A stretch of DNA of 64,000 nucleotides from assembly GCA_964470965.1 (NCBI GenBank), contig CAYYIS010000008.1, positions 1 through 64,000 on the forward strand. Reading direction: 5' to 3'. The position numbers and the translations under genes are program-made. The stretch is from CAYYIS01 sp964470965. Lineage in GTDB: Bacteria > JAAXHH01 > JABIQT01. Positions 8,338 to 17,159 of this stretch are shown piece by piece; positions within the stretch are counted from its first letter, which is position 1, and every line of letters begins with the position of its first letter. Under the pieces are notes generated by a model that was not told where the DNA came from, ran no database searches, and saw only the letters and a program-made list of their open reading frames with translations.

Positions 8338-9081
8338 TTGCCACTCTTGAACCACACCGAATGCCTGGACCTAGCAGACCAGCTTGGTGAATCTCCCGAA
8401 ACCGTCATATCCGTCCACCTTTTACGGCGCACACTGTGCCGGGGGTATGCAGCGCACGGGCATGCGATTATCCAGAGTACCCAGGACCCGGCGGAACCGA
8501 CCGCATTCGGGCTCGATCCCTTGATACTATGGGAACTTCTGGAGATGGTCGACGGTTGGACCTGTCTAAACCTGCCGGCTCAATGTGCTCAGCCACTCGG
8601 TGAGATCATGGTAAAGGAAACAGGGCGGGCAGTTAGATATTATAGTGATGTGTATCACCTGATGACAGGACCGGTCCACCCGTACCGCCACGAGGCGGTA
8701 CGTCTTCTTACGGCGGACGACACACCACTGGTGGAATCCGCTTCGCCGGAGTTACAGGGCGCCGGATTTCACAGCAGGGAACAGATGCTTGCAGAGGGTG
8801 TTGTAGCCGGCGGTATCATCGATGGAACTCTCGTTGCGATTGCACACACCAGCGCCCGAAGTGAGAAATTTGCCGATATCGGCGTTGCGACACTGGCGCC
8901 GTGGAGGAATCAGGGACTCTCAACCGCGGCCACATCACTGGTCGCGCAGCGGGTCCAGCATGAAGGCCAGATTCCGGTATGGAGCTGTGGCGAAGACAAC
9001 TATGGGTCGTTGCGCGTGGCCGGAAAAGTGGGCTACAAGGAATTGCTGCGCCGATCCTATGTAATTCCCATGGAGGACTGA
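8338..9081 (+). CDS. GNAT-family N-acetyltransferase
   Basis: A 247-residue protein starting at TTG (8338), 4 bases after the methyltransferase stop. The acetyl-CoA-binding motif A is visible in the C-terminal half: a beta strand (I-G-V-A-T-L) followed by the R-N-Q-G-L-S pyrophosphate loop near residue 190. The next helix and a S-x-R-V-A-x-K-V-G-Y block complete a GNAT fold. The N-terminal 110 residues are poorly conserved and may carry the acceptor site, as in FR47-like members. The acceptor is unknown. The futalosine hydrolase gene begins 11 bases downstream, so the four genes from 7140 to 10751 could share a transcript. Confidence 0.72.
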   Translation: MPLLNHTECLDLADQLGESPETVISVHLLRRTLCRGYAAHGHAIIQSTQDPAEPTAFGLDPLILWELLEMVDGWTCLNLPAQCAQPLGEIMVKETGRAVRYYSDVYHLMTGPVHPYRHEAVRLLTADDTPLVESASPELQGAGFHSREQMLAEGVVAGGIIDGTLVAIAHTSARSEKFADIGVATLAPWRNQGLSTAATSLVAQRVQHEGQIPVWSCGEDNYGSLRVAGKVGYKELLRRSYVIPMED

Positions 9082-9091
9082 TAATATCCAC

Positions 9092-9838
9092 ATGCAACCT
9101 GATATCGTACTCCTTGCTTCAACCCTGATGGAATCGTCAACTGTCCGCGACCGGATTAAACCGGGTTATGAAGCGGAAATTCCGGGTAAAACACATGTTT
9201 ATGGACGACTCGAAGAGCGCTCCGTGTCTCTCGTTACGACCGGAATTGGGACCGTCAACACCGCCCATGCGCTCACCTGTGTCCTGGAACGTCACCGCCC
9301 GAAACTGGTCCTGCAGTTCGGTATCGGGGGGGCATACACGGCTTCCGGTCTTTCGGTGGGTGATATCGTCGTGGCCACGGATGAGGCATATGGCGATCTG
9401 GGCGTCCAAACGCCGGACGGATGGGCTTCCGCGGAATTGATAGGGATTCCTCTTCTCGAGAAGGCCGGTGACACGTATTACAACACCTTTCCACTGGATG
9501 GAAGGCTGGCTTCGACCGCTGTAGACCTAATTCAAAGCATGGCATGGGGCGAAGCACCTCCAATCATCAGGAAAGGCACATTTGTAACGGTTCAACAATG
9601 CAGCGGCGTGACGGATCTCGGCGATGAAACCGCGGCTCGATTCAACGGCATCTGCGAGAACATGGAAGGTGCCGCAGCCGCCCAACTGTGTACAGTGTAC
9701 GATGTCCCATTCGTGGAAATTCGTGCCATAAGCAACCGGGTGGAGGATCGGAATTTGGCAGACTGGAACCTGAAACTGTCCGCCACGCGTATTCAGAAGT
9801 CCGTTCTATGTGTAGTAAAAAACTTAAAAATTGTGTAG
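9092..9838 (+). CDS. mqnB: Futalosine hydrolase
   Basis: A 248-residue nucleosidase-fold protein. Futalosine hydrolase releases hypoxanthine from futalosine, giving dehypoxanthine futalosine for menaquinone synthesis. Phosphorylase/nucleosidase features are seen: T-T-G-I-G-x-V-N-T near residue 50, F-G-I-G-G-A near 76, the purine/ribose-binding N-M-E-G-A-A near 191, and R-A-I-S-N-R near 213. These match MqnB better than MTA/SAH nucleosidase. The neighbouring mqnD supports the assignment. The gene ends just before a short non-coding leader of mqnD (80 bases). Other futalosine-pathway genes (mqnA, mqnC, mqnE) are not in this window. Confidence 0.88.
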   Translation: MQPDIVLLASTLMESSTVRDRIKPGYEAEIPGKTHVYGRLEERSVSLVTTGIGTVNTAHALTCVLERHRPKLVLQFGIGGAYTASGLSVGDIVVATDEAYGDLGVQTPDGWASAELIGIPLLEKAGDTYYNTFPLDGRLASTAVDLIQSMAWGEAPPIIRKGTFVTVQQCSGVTDLGDETAARFNGICENMEGAAAAQLCTVYDVPFVEIRAISNRVEDRNLADWNLKLSATRIQKSVLCVVKNLKIV

Positions 9839-9917
9839 TACCTATTGCTTGTTCAGGTTATTTACAGCATGTATCGCCATAGTTTCCTTACGGATTTTCA
9901 ATTTCAGGCAGGTTAAA

Positions 9918-10751
9918 ATGTCTCCCTTTTCCCTCGGCTATTCTCCCTGCCCCAATGACACCTTCATCTTCTACGGGATGGTCCACGGCACCATTCCCAA
10001 CGCCCCGGTTTTCCATGAGGTTCTGGAAGACATCGAAACGTTGAACCGCATGGCTTTCGGACAGGAGCTGGACGTAACCAAAATCTCGTTTCATGCACTG
10101 GCCCATCTGAGAGACCAGTACTGCCTGCTCCATTCAGGTGGGGCTCTGGGGCGTGGATGTGGTCCGCTCGTCGTCTCACGGATACCCATAGGGCCGGACG
10201 ATTTGTCAGGTAAGACAATAGCGATCCCTGGCAGGCTCACCACGGCCGCCCTGTTGCTTCGCCTGTTCGATCCAACGATCGAAAAATTAATCACCCTGCC
10301 ATTTCATCTGATTATGGATGCTGTGAGTAAGGGGGAAGTGGATGCCGGTGTGATCATCCACGAAAGTCGGTTCACCTATCCCGATTATGGACTTCAGAAG
10401 GTAATCGACCTGGGGGCTTGGTGGGAAAATTCAACGGGACACCCGATTCCGCTTGGTGGAATTCTGGCGCGGAGGGCCCACGGCGAAGACACTATCCGAC
10501 GTGTCGACACAGCCATGAACGCAAGCGTAAAATATGCCTATGAACATCCCGACGAAGTGCGAGACTATATCAGACAACATGCCCAGGAAATGGACGAATC
10601 AGTGATGCAGCAACACATCGATCTGTATGTAAACCAGCATACCCTTGATTACGGTGCAGACGGCGAAGCAGCCATAATCGATCTGTACGACAGGGCGGAA
10701 TCCGCCGGGATAGTGCCCGCTTCATCAGCATCCTTATTCGTTGGCAATTAA
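9918..10751 (+). CDS. mqnD: 1,4-dihydroxy-6-naphthoate synthase
   Basis: A 277-residue periplasmic-binding-protein-like enzyme that converts cyclic dehypoxanthine futalosine to 1,4-dihydroxy-6-naphthoate in the futalosine route to menaquinone. The typical N-terminus G-Y-S-P-C-P-N-D-T-F-I-F is present, with D-V-T-K-I-S-F-H and G-R-G-C-G-P-L-V-V further on. ATG 9918 is chosen because it lies just before this conserved start. An upstream in-frame codon at 9831 would add 29 unrelated residues and overlap mqnB. Menaquinone made here would serve the cytochrome b/Rieske complex encoded at 53.9-55.5 kb. Confidence 0.92.
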   Translation: MSPFSLGYSPCPNDTFIFYGMVHGTIPNAPVFHEVLEDIETLNRMAFGQELDVTKISFHALAHLRDQYCLLHSGGALGRGCGPLVVSRIPIGPDDLSGKTIAIPGRLTTAALLLRLFDPTIEKLITLPFHLIMDAVSKGEVDAGVIIHESRFTYPDYGLQKVIDLGAWWENSTGHPIPLGGILARRAHGEDTIRRVDTAMNASVKYAYEHPDEVRDYIRQHAQEMDESVMQQHIDLYVNQHTLDYGADGEAAIIDLYDRAESAGIVPASSASLFVGN

Positions 10752-10764
10752 CGGAGGATTTTGT

Positions 10765-11580
10765 ATGCGTGTCATGATCATGACAGACATGGAAGGTGTC
10801 AGCGGCATCGTCGTATGGGATCAGGTATCGGGCGGAAAGCCCATGTACGAAGAAGGACGCAGACTTTACACGGAGGAGATCAACGCGGCGGTGCGCGGTG
10901 CCAGGGCGGGCGGTGCGACCGAGATCGTGGTGGTGGACTGCCATGGTGCAGGTGGAGAATGGTCGTTCAATTCCCTGATCCCGGACATGCTCGACCCGGG
11001 CTGCGATTGGGTGGCTCACCACCCTTGGTCCCGATACACGGAACTTCTGGAACATGGATGTGACGCCACACTTCTGGTCGGCATGCATGCCAGGTCCAAC
11101 ACGCCGGACGGCGTGTTGTGTCACACCATCAGCACGACTACCTGGCGGAATCTGTGGTTCAATGACGACCTGGTCGGGGAGGTGGGCATTAACGCCGCGC
11201 TATGCGGTGCCTATGGATGCCCGGTTCTGCTCGTAACGGGCGATGAGGCCACTTGCCGTGAATCAAGGAATCTGTTGGGCAACAGCCTGCCTACGGTGGC
11301 AGTGAAACGAGGACTCTCCCGCTATTCCGCCCGTCAGATTCCACCTGTTCGCGCCCGTCAGATGATAGAAGAAGGGGCCAGAAAAGCGCTACGGAATCTC
11401 AACGCCGTAGAGCCGTACGTTCCAACAACCCCCACTACCATCACCGTCGAACTGTCTACCGTAGAAACCGCGGCTCCTTTTATGAACCGACATGGTGTAG
11501 AAGTCGTAGAGCCCCTGAAAGTCGAAAGCCGCGCAGGAACCTGGATGGCCGCCTGGAATCAGATATGGGATCGGGGGTAA
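10765..11580 (+). CDS. M55-family D-aminopeptidase (DppA-like)
   Basis: A 271-residue metallopeptidase of family M55, whose characterised member DppA releases N-terminal D-amino acids from short peptides. Zinc-ligand motifs are visible: D-M-E-G-V-S-G near residue 8, D-C-H-G near 58, and G-M-H-A-R near 103. The length matches DppA (about 275). ATG 10765 is preceded by ACGGAGGA, which selects it over an in-frame TTG at 10741. The role is probably recycling of D-amino-acid-containing peptides such as murein fragments. It follows mqnD by 13 bases, and the gene after it is on the opposite strand. Confidence 0.87.
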   Translation: MRVMIMTDMEGVSGIVVWDQVSGGKPMYEEGRRLYTEEINAAVRGARAGGATEIVVVDCHGAGGEWSFNSLIPDMLDPGCDWVAHHPWSRYTELLEHGCDATLLVGMHARSNTPDGVLCHTISTTTWRNLWFNDDLVGEVGINAALCGAYGCPVLLVTGDEATCRESRNLLGNSLPTVAVKRGLSRYSARQIPPVRARQMIEEGARKALRNLNAVEPYVPTTPTTITVELSTVETAAPFMNRHGVEVVEPLKVESRAGTWMAAWNQIWDRG

Positions 11581-11677
11581 TTTTTGCACTGAATCAAACT
11601 GCTTCGCCGTGATACCTGGTCCGCACTCCATCGGCATAATGAAGTACGGCGTTGGTGTCAACAGGCTCAACTAATCT

Positions 11678-12490
11678 TTAATGAATCAAAGAATCAATAT
11701 ACCTGACGTCCATGCGTGCCAGATCAACGACCGAGGCTACCGGTTCACCTGAATACTCGCTGTGGAAGCTTACGGGTCCCTGAAAACCCATATCAATTAA
11801 GGTATCCAGAACGGTTTTCCAGTCACCGAAACCATGGCCGACGCGCACAACATCTATACCCGATGATCGTTTTCCGTCATCCATTTGAGAGATACGTTTG
11901 AGGTCTTTGAAAGACATAACGGACAGGTAGTCTTTTACGATATTGAGGGCCATGTCTATGGGTTCGCCGCAGATGGAAAGGTGACCTACATCCGCGAATA
12001 TTCCGATATGCTGTGGGTCAAAGCCTTTAACTAAATTCATGGCGGACGAGGAGTTTAGCCCCATGGAATGGCCGGAATGGTTGTGCACGACCGTCTGCAC
12101 ACCGTGTTTCTCCGACAATGCCTGAAATCCTTCGAGACGCCGGCGTACGTTGTCTACTTCGGCCCAGTAGTCCATTCCCGGTGCCCATTGCCAGTAGCCT
12201 ATTTTTACATGGTTCACCCCTGCTTCACCGCACGCGGCGTAGTATCTATCCGCATAGGATACATCCACCGTGTTGAAATCTCCCGGAGCGGTTACAAGCG
12301 GTATGGAAAGGCCTGTTCCTGCAAATAAACGCGCAGCTTCCGGAAGAGCGGTCGTGATGTTACCGGGATTGACCGGGTATCCGTCACGGACACAAAGGTC
12401 TGCTCCCTGAACACCGACAGTATGCAATAATTCGATGATTTGGGGTATGTCTAAGCCTTCGAGATGTTTCGTAAACATGATATACTTCAT
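11678..12490 (-). CDS. Sugar phosphate isomerase/epimerase-family TIM-barrel protein
   Basis: A 270-residue member of the xylose-isomerase-like TIM-barrel (AP endonuclease 2) superfamily. Barrel elements and probable metal ligands are spread as in the family: V-V-H-N-H-S-G-H near residue 150, F-A-D-V-G-H near 180, V-G-H-G-F-G-D-W near 226, and a late S-F-H-S-E-Y. ATG 12490 is preceded by GGAGAA at 8 bases; a longer frame up to 12670 has no such support. Members isomerise or epimerise sugars or inositols. The exact substrate is unknown. It stands alone between convergent and non-coding stretches. Confidence 0.82.
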   Translation of the reverse strand: MKYIMFTKHLEGLDIPQIIELLHTVGVQGADLCVRDGYPVNPGNITTALPEAARLFAGTGLSIPLVTAPGDFNTVDVSYADRYYAACGEAGVNHVKIGYWQWAPGMDYWAEVDNVRRRLEGFQALSEKHGVQTVVHNHSGHSMGLNSSSAMNLVKGFDPQHIGIFADVGHLSICGEPIDMALNIVKDYLSVMSFKDLKRISQMDDGKRSSGIDVVRVGHGFGDWKTVLDTLIDMGFQGPVSFHSEYSGEPVASVVDLARMDVRYIDSLIH

Positions 12491-13028
12491 GGCGGATATT
12501 CTCCAACAATGTGAATGATACAGAAATAAGCAGCTGTGTTGAGAAATGATAATAGAACCGGTGCTCAGTCCCGTCAACAGCAATCGAAAGCCATATGAAA
12601 AATATCTCAGGCCAAAATCCTGAAAACCTGCGGGCACTATTCCATTTTCTGGTCCGAAAAATTCTTTCAAACCCGGTCCAAGCCATCCTATCTGGAATTG
12701 TCCTTTTCATTCTGATCAGTATAATCAGTGCCCTCCTGATAGCTGATTGGATCAGAATTCCCTATTGAAATTTCTTGCAAGATTTATCCATGCTCCGCCG
12801 GACCGGATCGTGCGGCAGAAGTGGTACCGATGCCTGTAAAAGAACAACGGGGGGTATGGAATGCAGGATTACCTGGGGATCCTGGTCAAATCTATAGAGT
12901 ATAGATCTTTGCGCCGAAGGTCGGTTGGGAGGCGTGGTCTTGATCTGATCTGGAGACTGCCCAGGGCGTTCGGGAACCCCATTGATCGCTCCGGCGGCAG
13001 ATTCGCGATGTAATAGAATTTTTCACGC
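12491..13028 (-). other. Non-coding stretch between isomerase and membrane protein
   Basis: Nothing codes convincingly here. The half near 12491-12780 is the upstream region of the minus-strand isomerase gene. The half near 12850-13028 lies downstream of the minus-strand membrane protein; no stem-loop terminator with a T-run was found by eye. Confidence 0.4.
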
Positions 13029-14960
13029 TCAATATACTTCCCACAGGTGAGGCGTATTCGGAAACCAAATGATATCCACAATCAGGGCAATCACCTGGAA
13101 TAGCAGGTAGGCCACCAGGAACCCGATGAACAGTGGCTGAGTCTTTCGGTACAGGCGTCCGCCCCCGATTCGGAGTAATACTGCCTGAATTAACCATGCC
13201 AGGAATATCTGAAAAAAAGCCTTCTTTACAGGGGCCGACATAACCACCACCATTCCGATAGGATGGAGCGGCCACCAGTGGAACAGGTATGAGCCGGCTG
13301 TCATCAACATCATGATCGTGAAACCCGAACCGAAAAACAGGATTTCGTATTCACTGATTTGCGTGGCATTGTTGATCCATGTAGTTATAAGCCCGTAAAA
13401 TTGAGGGCCGCGAGTCGTACCCAGATCTGTGCGCAGGTTCTGAGCACCGTGTGTATATCCGGCATAAATCAGGTATCCCATCGAAGTCAGAAGACTCACT
13501 CCGAAGGCCATGGCGCACCAGAGAAACAGGCGGGATTTATAGGTATCCATAAAATCCCGAAGCCAGGCAATATGGGATGTGCCGATCATCGTAAATGTCC
13601 GCCAGTTGCGTGCAAATCCGTTGACCACGCCAAGCGTTGTCAGATCCGAATGGGAAATGTTTGCGGATCCTATGATGCCAATGCTGAACTGGTGAGAGTT
13701 TATGGGCAAGTCTATGGAGACTATACCGGCTTCCGCGACCACCCGCGCGAGTGACAGGTATATGACGAACAGAAGAAATAGGAAAAGGCCCATCACGGGG
13801 AAGGACAGGCCGATCTGAGACAGCCAGAATACAAGGTACAACACCCCCAACAAGAGTCCGACAACAGCCGTGCGGTAGGAAAACAACTCCTCGGACGGAT
13901 CCAGGCCACTCGGTCTCCCCATGGCTTCCTTTATTACCTGGCTGATGTGCTTACGGGCCATCCATAGGCCCCACAGCACAAACGCGACCAGTCCGCCAAT
14001 CGATTGGATACCGGTTAGTCCACCGGCGACGATTGTGCCGGAAGTGGAGGAAACACCGAGCATACTTAAGATTCCCTCCTGAAGATTGTACAATACGAGA
14101 AACGCCCACATACTGAAGAGAATCTCAGCATTGACAAAAAACAGAAGACAAAAAACGAAGATATTCATTCCGATCTGCAGCGGTGGAAACGCACGACCGA
14201 TGACCAGGGATACCTGATCCGAAGCCATGATCGGTATGTGTGGCCAGAATTCCCAGAATGAGAGGATGTTCCAGACCATCACCAGTGACATGATAAGAAA
14301 CCCGGTTCGAAACATGGGTTTGCGAAACATACCGGGCTCTTCAGGATGTAAGGGATCCTCTTTCGTTCCCATCAGATGCAGCGCCACTTCACCCAGGGGA
14401 AACCGCAGGCGCTCATTGACCACCCATTGCCTTCTGAGTATGACGATGACGCAGGCCCCGATGAACATCAGCGTGCAAATTATCGACACCCACCAGAATA
14501 CCGGCGTCAGCCACACCTCCCATGGGATGCTCTGCCCGGGACCCAGCCCTTCGAAAAAATACCGAACTGAATCGCCATGATTCTGCAATACCAGCCAGTC
14601 GGGCAGATAGGGATAGAACAGTTCTTCCCAGCGATTCTCTGGCGATGCAAAATAGTAAGGGGCTGTGATGACCACGAGTAAATACTTGGTCATCGCCTGA
14701 TCCGGCACCATGGAAGCTGCAAACCCCATGGCAAATATCACGATAAGTTCGGAGCGACTCAACGCGATGCTGGGGGCCAGATAGGAAAGGCAGACGTTGG
14801 GAAGGACGATTAGGAGCAAAAAAGGAATAAGTATTACGGAGGGCAATTGCGTCGCGGCAAACTCATAAGCCATCATATTAGAGGCATATTCACCCCACAG
14901 AGCGACGATCGCTGCCAGACATATTCCGCAAATAAATGCTCTATATGATTTGAAGGTCAT
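13029..14960 (-). CDS. Large polytopic membrane protein (DUF6784/DUF6785 type)
   Basis: A 643-residue inner-membrane protein with roughly 14 hydrophobic segments, the first at about residues 8-25. The pattern corresponds to the DUF6785 (N-terminal) and DUF6784 (C-terminal) pair found mainly in uncultured and planctomycete-type bacteria. Loops contain conserved-looking charged and aromatic blocks: R-S-E-L-I-V-I-F-A near residue 69 and R-L-R-F-P-L-G-E-V near 186. A transporter role, possibly related to oligopeptide transporters, is only an inference. It has no partner gene on the same strand within 150 bases. Function unknown. Confidence 0.72.
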   Translation of the reverse strand: MTFKSYRAFICGICLAAIVALWGEYASNMMAYEFAATQLPSVILIPFLLLIVLPNVCLSYLAPSIALSRSELIVIFAMGFAASMVPDQAMTKYLLVVITAPYYFASPENRWEELFYPYLPDWLVLQNHGDSVRYFFEGLGPGQSIPWEVWLTPVFWWVSIICTLMFIGACVIVILRRQWVVNERLRFPLGEVALHLMGTKEDPLHPEEPGMFRKPMFRTGFLIMSLVMVWNILSFWEFWPHIPIMASDQVSLVIGRAFPPLQIGMNIFVFCLLFFVNAEILFSMWAFLVLYNLQEGILSMLGVSSTSGTIVAGGLTGIQSIGGLVAFVLWGLWMARKHISQVIKEAMGRPSGLDPSEELFSYRTAVVGLLLGVLYLVFWLSQIGLSFPVMGLFLFLLFVIYLSLARVVAEAGIVSIDLPINSHQFSIGIIGSANISHSDLTTLGVVNGFARNWRTFTMIGTSHIAWLRDFMDTYKSRLFLWCAMAFGVSLLTSMGYLIYAGYTHGAQNLRTDLGTTRGPQFYGLITTWINNATQISEYEILFFGSGFTIMMLMTAGSYLFHWWPLHPIGMVVVMSAPVKKAFFQIFLAWLIQAVLLRIGGGRLYRKTQPLFIGFLVAYLLFQVIALIVDIIWFPNTPHLWEVY

Positions 14961-15112
14961 TGTCTAATTTGAAAATTGATCTCTTTAAACTTCAGTATAT
15001 ACTTCAGCCTGTCGCTTTAAAATAATGGGTCGGTGATTTATGGAAACAAAAAAACCATTACGTGATACGCAACGGTTTATTTCATGCACCGAGTTGAGAG
15101 AACAAACCAGGT

Positions 15113-15829
15113 TCAGTTCCCCTTTAATTTCGTTATGATCTCATCAGCTTCCCATTGAGCAAGCTCCGCCAGCGCCTTACCATATCGTGACCGGGCACGC
15201 TGGTCCACCTGAGCTTGCGAGAAACTTCTCCGCTTGGCGAGCTCGATAATCTCGGCGACCTGCATATCGGTGATGGCGTCATCTGCGGACGCGGCAACCG
15301 GTATAGAATCAGATTCCGGGGAAGCATCGGCAGCCGGTTCTGGGATGGGTTGGATGCCAGACTCAGGTTTTACATCGTCTTCAGGGAGGTTCACCGGAAA
15401 TCCCTGTGAGGAATTCTTGTCTGCAGCATCTGTCTGTGTAGTCCCCTCGGGAGAGGTATTCGGCGTTACACTGTACAACTGAAGACCTAAGCCGAACAAA
15501 GTAGCACATTTTTTCAAGGCATCCGAGGCGGCCGCTTTCATACCATCGCCAAGAGAAAACAGGACCCCATCTTCACTTTCATGGCTCAATTCACACGTCC
15601 CGAACTGCTGCTTGGTAATCCCATCAGCCGTCAGTTCACCGAGAACGACTACCACATCTTCAAGCAGTTTGTGATCCAGAATCTTGAAGCTCCACTCACC
15701 CTGAAACGCCTCATTCATCCGAATGATGACAGTTGAGGTCTCGATGTAATCTACTGTGTATCCGAGCGGTGTGGTACGCTGCTTAACCTGATCCGATGAA
15801 AATGGACGTACAAGGTGCTCAAGATTCAC
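15113..15829 (-). CDS. Rad52/DdrA-like single-strand annealing protein
   Basis: A 238-residue protein. Residues about 1-120 resemble the Rad52/Rad22/DdrA DNA-annealing fold: L-G-Y-T-V-D-Y-I-E near 23-31, a beta-rich core, and the signature helix K-A-A-A-S-D-A-L-K-K-C-A-T-L-F-G near 98-113. A Pro/Ser/Asp-rich linker follows (about 125-190), then a helical tail of about 40 residues. Such proteins protect 3' single-stranded ends and anneal complementary strands. The start is GTG 15829, preceded by AGGAGC. It lies 9 bases after the HtrA-like gene in an ECF-sigma operon, an unusual place for a repair gene. An XPB-type helicase is encoded 3.3 kb away. Confidence 0.78.
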   Translation of the reverse strand: MNLEHLVRPFSSDQVKQRTTPLGYTVDYIETSTVIIRMNEAFQGEWSFKILDHKLLEDVVVVLGELTADGITKQQFGTCELSHESEDGVLFSLGDGMKAAASDALKKCATLFGLGLQLYSVTPNTSPEGTTQTDAADKNSSQGFPVNLPEDDVKPESGIQPIPEPAADASPESDSIPVAASADDAITDMQVAEIIELAKRRSFSQAQVDQRARSRYGKALAELAQWEADEIITKLKGN

Positions 15830-15838
15830 CTGTGGCTC

Positions 15839-17140
15839 CTATGGACGAGTCTGAGAGGAATTTTCCTGCTTTTGCGCATTCCGGAACTGTTGTTCGAACA
15901 TTCTAAGACGGTGATCGAGATCCATCAGCCACTGAATTGTGCGATCGTTCATCAATTGCTCTTCACCTACAGGGACGGGATCATCGGGAAGACGTGCGAG
16001 CAGGCCTGGCTCTGTTAAACCTGTCTCATGCATCGGCGGGTCTGCTAGGACCGCTTGAGTAAGCGTAACAGCATCACTACGCCTGTATCGTATCTCTATC
16101 CGCGATCCCACGGGCAGGGTGGTAACATATTCGGCCAGACGGATATGGTGGTTCATGGGGTTATTGTTCACGGCAATTATACGGTCACCGGGCAGCAGGC
16201 CGGCTGCAGCAGCAGGGCTGCCAAGTGTGACGCTCGTGATCCGGAGTCCCTGTGGCGATTCGATCACCCCGATCATATTATCACTCACGTCGATACTGTA
16301 CCACGTCTGCTCCACCTCGACGCCTAACCAGCTCCGCCGGATCTCACCGTGTTTTATCAGCTGCTCGGCAAACATCTTCACATGGTTAATCGGTATGACA
16401 AGCACCGCTCCATCCGGATGAGGGAGCATGTTGAGCCCTTCTATGGCCATTCCGTCTTCACTGGCGACAAGACCCTGTGCCGAATGTGTTAATTCTGCTG
16501 CGATCAACCCTATCACTCTTCCATCGGTAGAAAAAACCGCACCGCCCGTAGACCCCGGGTTCGCCATTGCGCTGATCTGCATCAAACCATCTTCCGAACG
16601 GGTACCGTTGACCAATCCGATCGAAACAGATGAAGGCAAGCCATATGCATTCCCCATCATAATCGCCCAGGAACCACGATGGATATCGTCAGAGTCGCCC
16701 AGTACCGCCGGCAGGGCAGTGATGCTGTCAACACGTACCACCGCGATACCGGAGAGCCTGTCGGTGCCGACAAGGATGCCATCCCGCTGTTGTCCGTCAG
16801 AGAATCCAACCTGGATTCTGTCTTTGCCGTTGACCACATTGATGGTAGTCAGGATATAGCCATCCGATTGGATGACCACCCCTGAACCGACGCTGTGTCC
16901 CCACAGGGAGCGACCGTCCATCATCATCATACGCTGTTGTGTTGTAATGCTGACGACGGAGGGTTCCACCTGTTTTACCAGGGAGACAACTTCATTTTCT
17001 ATGCCGCGGAGTATGGAAAGCGAGGCCTGTCCGTGTACCTGGTACGGTGTAAACAAAAAAATGGCCATGGTAAGACTCACCACAGCACTTGTCCTGCACG
17101 GATTATACTCGCTTTTGCGCGCGCAAGGTAACCTGAACAT
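15839..17140 (-). CDS. HtrA/DegP-like PDZ protein with inactivated protease domain
   Basis: A 433-residue exported protein. A signal sequence occupies residues 1-38 (cleavage near V-H-G-Q-A). A trypsin-like domain follows to about 240, then one PDZ domain at about 290-370 (G-L-R-I-T-S-V, A-G-L-L-P-G-D-R-I). In active HtrA proteins the triad sits in T-N-x-H-V-V, D-x-x-x-D-I-A-V and G-N-S-G-G. Here the equivalent positions are Asn101 (T-T-I-N-V-V), Gly131 (L-S-G-I-A-V) and Thr198 (P-G-S-T-G-G), so all three are replaced and proteolysis is unlikely. ATG 17140 is used because it lies beyond the anti-sigma stop and gives a signal peptide. The last third is Met/Gln-rich and helical. It may act as a chaperone or sensor for the anti-sigma factor. 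Confidence 0.88.
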   Translation of the reverse strand: MFRLPCARKSEYNPCRTSAVVSLTMAIFLFTPYQVHGQASLSILRGIENEVVSLVKQVEPSVVSITTQQRMMMMDGRSLWGHSVGSGVVIQSDGYILTTINVVNGKDRIQVGFSDGQQRDGILVGTDRLSGIAVVRVDSITALPAVLGDSDDIHRGSWAIMMGNAYGLPSSVSIGLVNGTRSEDGLMQISAMANPGSTGGAVFSTDGRVIGLIAAELTHSAQGLVASEDGMAIEGLNMLPHPDGAVLVIPINHVKMFAEQLIKHGEIRRSWLGVEVEQTWYSIDVSDNMIGVIESPQGLRITSVTLGSPAAAAGLLPGDRIIAVNNNPMNHHIRLAEYVTTLPVGSRIEIRYRRSDAVTLTQAVLADPPMHETGLTEPGLLARLPDDPVPVGEEQLMNDRTIQWLMDLDHRLRMFEQQFRNAQKQENSSQTRP

Positions 17141-17159
17141 GGCCACCACACCGATTAGA

